Shown: piece by piece, positions 61,044-64,000 of the stretch
How positions within the stretch are numbered: the first letter of the stretch is position 1
How the letters are laid out: the number at the start of each line of letters is the position of its first letter
Assembly (NCBI RefSeq): GCF_004348825.1
Contig: NZ_SMJU01000004.1
Span: forward strand, 264,759-328,758
Length of the DNA stretch: 64,000 nt
Source: Arundinibacter roseus
GTDB taxonomy: Bacteria > Bacteroidota > Bacteroidia > Cytophagales > Spirosomataceae
Direction of reading: 5' to 3'
Notes under the pieces: model-generated
Databases searched by the model: none
Told to the model about the DNA's origin: nothing
The model's input: the letters and a program-made list of their open reading frames with translations, nothing else
Position numbers and translations under genes: made by a program

Positions 61044-61721
61044 TTAATCAAGCCTATCGGCTTCATCATGAAAAATATAATTCAGAAAATCAGTGTATGG
61101 TTTTAGTAGCTGTATGCCTTTACTAACAGCCGTCACAAATTGCGGCGAAAGTACTTCTTTATCCGTAAAGGTATGCGAAAAGAATAGCTGCTTTCGGCGC
61201 AGAAGTTCAATTTCTGGATGCGAGCGATCATAACCTTTCGGCGAAGTCTTCATAGTTTCTCCATGAATTTCAGGAAAAAATTCCCGAAAAACAGGGTTTT
61301 CGATAATCTTCTTTAAATCCTGGGGATTGTAATCAATTTCCTGCCTAAACTTTGCCAAATGTTCCGGAGTCGGGCTCCACATGCCTGCCCCCAAAAACGT
61401 TTGGTTGCCCGGCTGCACGTGCAGGTAGTAATCTACCCGACCCGAATGCCGCCCGCCCGGTCCAATGCCCGCTGCAAACCACTTTTTGTAGGGCGATTTG
61501 TCTTTGGAAAAACGTACGTCCCGATTGATTCTGAAAATACAGTCCTTGGGTTTGGTAGCGCCCAAATCCTGAAACGTCTGAACCTCCTGAATGAGTTTTT
61601 CTACCAAATTTTCAAAATCACTCTTTGCGACTTCGTACCGCCTGCGGTTTTCCTGAAACCAATCCCGGCTATTGTTTTCAGCTAACTCCTGCAAAAAATG
61701 AAACGTGGTTGATGAGAGCAT
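61044..61721 (-). CDS. DUF2461 protein
   Basis: The 225-residue product belongs to DUF2461 (TIGR02453): FLQELAENNSRDWFQENRRR, FRINRDVRFSKDKSPYKKWF, GGRHSGRVDYYLHVQPG and PKGYDRSHPEIELLRRKQLF. Function is unknown. It lies 48 bp upstream of dnaE in the same direction. Confidence 0.9.
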   Translation of the reverse strand: MLSSTTFHFLQELAENNSRDWFQENRRRYEVAKSDFENLVEKLIQEVQTFQDLGATKPKDCIFRINRDVRFSKDKSPYKKWFAAGIGPGGRHSGRVDYYLHVQPGNQTFLGAGMWSPTPEHLAKFRQEIDYNPQDLKKIIENPVFREFFPEIHGETMKTSPKGYDRSHPEIELLRRKQLFFSHTFTDKEVLSPQFVTAVSKGIQLLKPYTDFLNYIFHDEADRLD

Positions 61722-61847
61722 GTGGTGGCGTATGTTGGTTAGAAATCAACAGGTGAATGGTGAAAAAAGATTTTAAATGCAGAAAAATTTCCTTTTTCTG
61801 GTTCAATTTAGCGAATTTTGACCCCTCATTCAAACATGCCTTTACCA

Positions 61848-61904
61848 TTTGTGTCCTGCAAATTGCGTATAATTTGGTAAAGCCCTGACAGGCAATTGCT
61901 GTCA
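61848..61904 (+). promoter_or_regulatory. trpS upstream region with a dyad
   Basis: TTTG (61848-61851) and TATAATTTG (61868-61876, imperfect -7) may form a promoter. Directly after the predicted start is TGACAG-G-CAATTG-CTGTCA (61886-61904), a near-perfect palindrome. It could be an operator or a leader hairpin. The ATG is at 61956. Confidence 0.4.
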
Positions 61905-61955
61905 ATTGAAGGAATTTTCATTTTTTAATAATCCTGTTTTTAACTATAAAATAGC

Positions 61956-62933
61956 ATGGCAAGAATTCTCACCGGAATTCAAAGTAGCGGGCGACCACAT
62001 CTTGGCAACATCCTAGGGGCAATTGTACCAGCTATTGAACTTTCCAAAGATCCAGCCAATGAATCGTTTTTCTTCATTGCGGATTTGCATTCCCTGACTA
62101 CCCTAAAAGATGGCCAAACCCGGTCGGAATACGTACGGGCAATTGCCGCAACATGGCTGGCTTTTGGATTCGATACCGCAAACAATACCTTTTGGAGGCA
62201 ATCACGAGTGCAGGAACATACGGAGTTGGCCTGGTACCTCAACTGCTTCACGCCTTACCCGATGCTGGCAAATGCGCATTCGTTCAAAGATAAATCTGAA
62301 AGGCTGGCCGATGTAAACGCTGGTTTATTTACCTATCCGGTATTGCAGACCGCCGACATTCTGCTGTATGATGCCAATCTCGTGCCCGTTGGTAAAGATC
62401 AAAAGCAACACCTGGAAATGGCCAAAGATATTGCCCGAACTGTCAATGCTCAGGTTGGTGAAGAAATTCTGGTTTTGCCTGAATCCCGCATTGACGAGCG
62501 CCTGATGGTGATTCCTGGACTTGACGGGCAAAAAATGAGTAAATCCTATAATAATTACATTGATATTTTTCTTCCTGAGAAAGAATTATTGAAGGTAATT
62601 AAAAAGATTGTTTCAGATTCTACGCCACTTGAAGATCCAAAAAATCCGGATACGGACATAACTTTTCAGTTGTATTCGCTCATCGCATCGGAGGATGCAA
62701 CTGCCGAGATGCGGGAAAATTATTTACGCGGCAATTACGGCTATGGGCACGCCAAAAAAGCACTTCATGAACTCATTTTGGAAAAATTCCGCGAACCCCG
62801 TGAAATTTTTGACTATTACATGAATCATGAGGAAGCTTTGGAGAAAATTTTGGTAGAAGGCGAAGAAAAAGCCCGGCAAGTAGCTCAGCAAACCATCGGA
62901 CGAATGCGCCAAGCCCTTGGTTTTAGCTCATGA
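61956..62933 (+). CDS. trpS: Tryptophanyl-tRNA synthetase
   Basis: This 325-residue class I synthetase has the HIGH-like signature GRPHLGNILGA (residues 11-21) and KMSKS at residues 193-197. Tryptophan-specific segments include FFIADLHSLTTLKDG and WYLNCFTPYPMLA. It charges tRNA-Trp. Its stop overlaps the start of the PAP2 gene (ATGA). Confidence 0.96.
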   Translation: MARILTGIQSSGRPHLGNILGAIVPAIELSKDPANESFFFIADLHSLTTLKDGQTRSEYVRAIAATWLAFGFDTANNTFWRQSRVQEHTELAWYLNCFTPYPMLANAHSFKDKSERLADVNAGLFTYPVLQTADILLYDANLVPVGKDQKQHLEMAKDIARTVNAQVGEEILVLPESRIDERLMVIPGLDGQKMSKSYNNYIDIFLPEKELLKVIKKIVSDSTPLEDPKNPDTDITFQLYSLIASEDATAEMRENYLRGNYGYGHAKKALHELILEKFREPREIFDYYMNHEEALEKILVEGEEKARQVAQQTIGRMRQALGFSS

Positions 62934-63520
62934 ACGACCTGATTCAGCATAGCATCAGCCTGGATCAAACGCTATTCCTGTGGCTAAACAGCAAGCATAC
63001 TGCATGGACAGATGTGGCTATGGGCTTGATTACCAATAAATTCACCTGGATTCCACTTTATGTTTTCATGATTTTTTCCTTGTGGCGGCAGTTTGGCAAA
63101 ACTGCCGCTATACATGTACTTTTCCTGATTGGCGTAGTTGCGCTATCCGACCAAATTGCCTCCGGTTTTTTTAAACCTTTTTTCATGCGGCCCCGGCCCT
63201 GTCACGATCCGATGATCGGTTCGTTGGTACATTTGGTAAGCGGCTGTGGCGGTCCCTTTGGCTTTGTATCCTCGCATGCTTCAACAAGCTTTGGTTTGGC
63301 ACTCGCGCTTAATTTACTACCTTCCAAACCGCTCTCATGGAGCAAATGGCTTTACCTTTGGGCGTTCATTTATTCATACAGTCGCATTTATACGGGTGTT
63401 CATTACCCGTTGGACATCGTGGGAGGCGCACTCGTTGGCGTTTTCTCCGCTTTATTTTTATATTTTCCTTTTAGTTACTTAAATAAACGAAATCAATCAT
63501 TATCGGAGCGAAACCATTAA
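62930..63520 (+). CDS. PAP2-family membrane phosphatase
   Basis: The 196-residue product has about five TM helices and the PAP2 motifs KPFFMRPRP (KxxxxxxRP), FVSSHAS (SxH) and SRIYTGVHYPLDIVGG (SRxxxxxHxxxD). It dephosphorylates a lipid pyrophosphate or phosphatidate, for example undecaprenyl pyrophosphate. Overlap with trpS by 4 bp indicates coupled translation. Confidence 0.9.
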   Translation: MNDLIQHSISLDQTLFLWLNSKHTAWTDVAMGLITNKFTWIPLYVFMIFSLWRQFGKTAAIHVLFLIGVVALSDQIASGFFKPFFMRPRPCHDPMIGSLVHLVSGCGGPFGFVSSHASTSFGLALALNLLPSKPLSWSKWLYLWAFIYSYSRIYTGVHYPLDIVGGALVGVFSALFLYFPFSYLNKRNQSLSERNH

Positions 63521-63561
63521 TTAATTTAGGTTAACTATCGCTAATTCAATGGTTTTTTTTG

Positions 63562-63569
63562 TATTTTTG
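63562..63569 (+). promoter_or_regulatory. -7 element (TATTTTTGC) of prs
   Basis: Perfect TAnnTTTGC match, 18 bp before the ATG at 63588. No -33 TTG was found at standard distance. Confidence 0.5.
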
Positions 63570-63587
63570 CGCAAATTTTACCTTTTC

Positions 63588-64000
63588 ATGGCTGCACTTA
63601 ATACCGTTAAAATATTCTCAGGAAGTTATTCCACCTATCTTGCGGATCTAATCGCCAAGGACTACGGCCGCCCACTTGGTGGCTACACCTGCCGGACGTT
63701 CAGCGATGGTGAAATTTCTCCCATTTTTGAAGAATCTGTTCGGGGATGTGATGTATTCATTATTCAGTCTACACCACCTCCGATGGACAATCTGTTGGAA
63801 TTGCTCCTGATGGTGGATGCAGCCCGCCGTGCTTCTGCTCACTACGTGACGGTTGTTTTGCCCTATTTTGGGTATGCCCGTCAGGATCGGAAAGATAAGC
63901 CGCGCGTAGCAATCGCTGCAAAGTTGGTGGCCAATTTGCTATCAGCGTCAGGAGCAGATCGTTTGATGACAATTGACCTGCATGCTGGACAAATTCAGGG
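63588..64000 (+). CDS. prs: Ribose-phosphate pyrophosphokinase (3' truncated by the window)
   Basis: The visible 137 residues match PRPP synthetase: VKIFSGSYSTYLADLIAKDY, FSDGEISPIFEESVRG, DVFIIQSTPPPMDNLLELLL, and the ATP/metal region VVLPYFGYARQDRKDKPR, ending at MTIDLHAGQIQ. It makes PRPP from ribose-5-phosphate and ATP. The gene continues beyond the window end. Confidence 0.94.
   Translation, partial: MAALNTVKIFSGSYSTYLADLIAKDYGRPLGGYTCRTFSDGEISPIFEESVRGCDVFIIQSTPPPMDNLLELLLMVDAARRASAHYVTVVLPYFGYARQDRKDKPRVAIAAKLVANLLSASGADRLMTIDLHAGQIQ

Noticed and set aside
1-64000. CRISPR arrays, transposases, prophage genes, rRNA
   Set aside because: No regularly spaced repeats, intact transposase, phage structural genes or rRNA segments were seen.

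Overview
The window reads as a chromosomal segment of a Cytophagales-type member of the Bacteroidota (Runella/Emticicia/Spirosoma-like; genus not resolvable from sequence alone). The support is: a secreted protein with a type B type-IX-secretion C-terminal domain, the gliding protein GldC, a plant/Chlamydia-length IspG, glutamine synthetases of types II and III, families typical of the phylum (DUF4159, DUF4197, bbp2 porin), and many genes preceded by the Bacteroidota -7 element TAnnTTTG, sometimes with a -33 TTG. Most of the window is moderate GC, dense and ordinary. The part that looks accessory is roughly 42.6-55.2 kb.

Layout. 0-5 kb: the 3' part of a large T9SS-exported protein, a CHRD lipoprotein, a TPR/SH3 membrane protein, two identical tRNA-Lys genes, a rearranged tRNA-Lys relic and tRNA-Leu, then divergent deoxynucleoside kinase and trhO. 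5.9-16.5 kb: surE, a GH3-family enzyme, LysE and Nudix genes, a CDF metal transporter, a Tat-exported TIM-barrel protein, a queD-folE-SDR pterin operon, and a GH109-like exported oxidoreductase with a FucP-type sugar transporter. 16.6-27.6 kb: ispG with two small coupled genes, TPR and thioredoxin-fold proteins, gldC, DUF4197, then a compact run cinA, E2 acyltransferase, 5'-nucleotidase, response regulator, histidine kinase. 27.8-42.6 kb: desaturase, DUF4159, rsmE, a nitrogen block (type II and type III glutamine synthetases, ammonium transporter, porin) interrupted by an LTA-synthase-like sulfatase and mtaB, then ferredoxin and a LuxC-like acyl-CoA reductase.

42.6-55.2 kb holds three alpha/beta-hydrolase esterases, an AT-rich patch with a TPR gene and a decayed lipoprotein-like relic, and a peptide-ligase-type cluster: ATP-grasp, GCS2-type carboxylate-amine ligase, class I glutamine amidotransferase, a DUF1016 nuclease-like gene with an apparent in-frame internal deletion, a second divergent ATP-grasp-like protein and a class III aminotransferase. 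Together the ligases could assemble and amidate a small peptide or amino-acid conjugate whose identity is unknown. This is the best candidate for an uncharacterised system here.

55.2-64 kb returns to core genes: a GT39 glycosyltransferase, thioredoxin, dnaE, DUF2461, trpS coupled to a PAP2 phosphatase, and the 5' end of prs, which runs off the window.

All family assignments come from reading translated motifs; no database search was run. Promoter, operator and terminator calls come from inspecting motifs and complementarity by eye.
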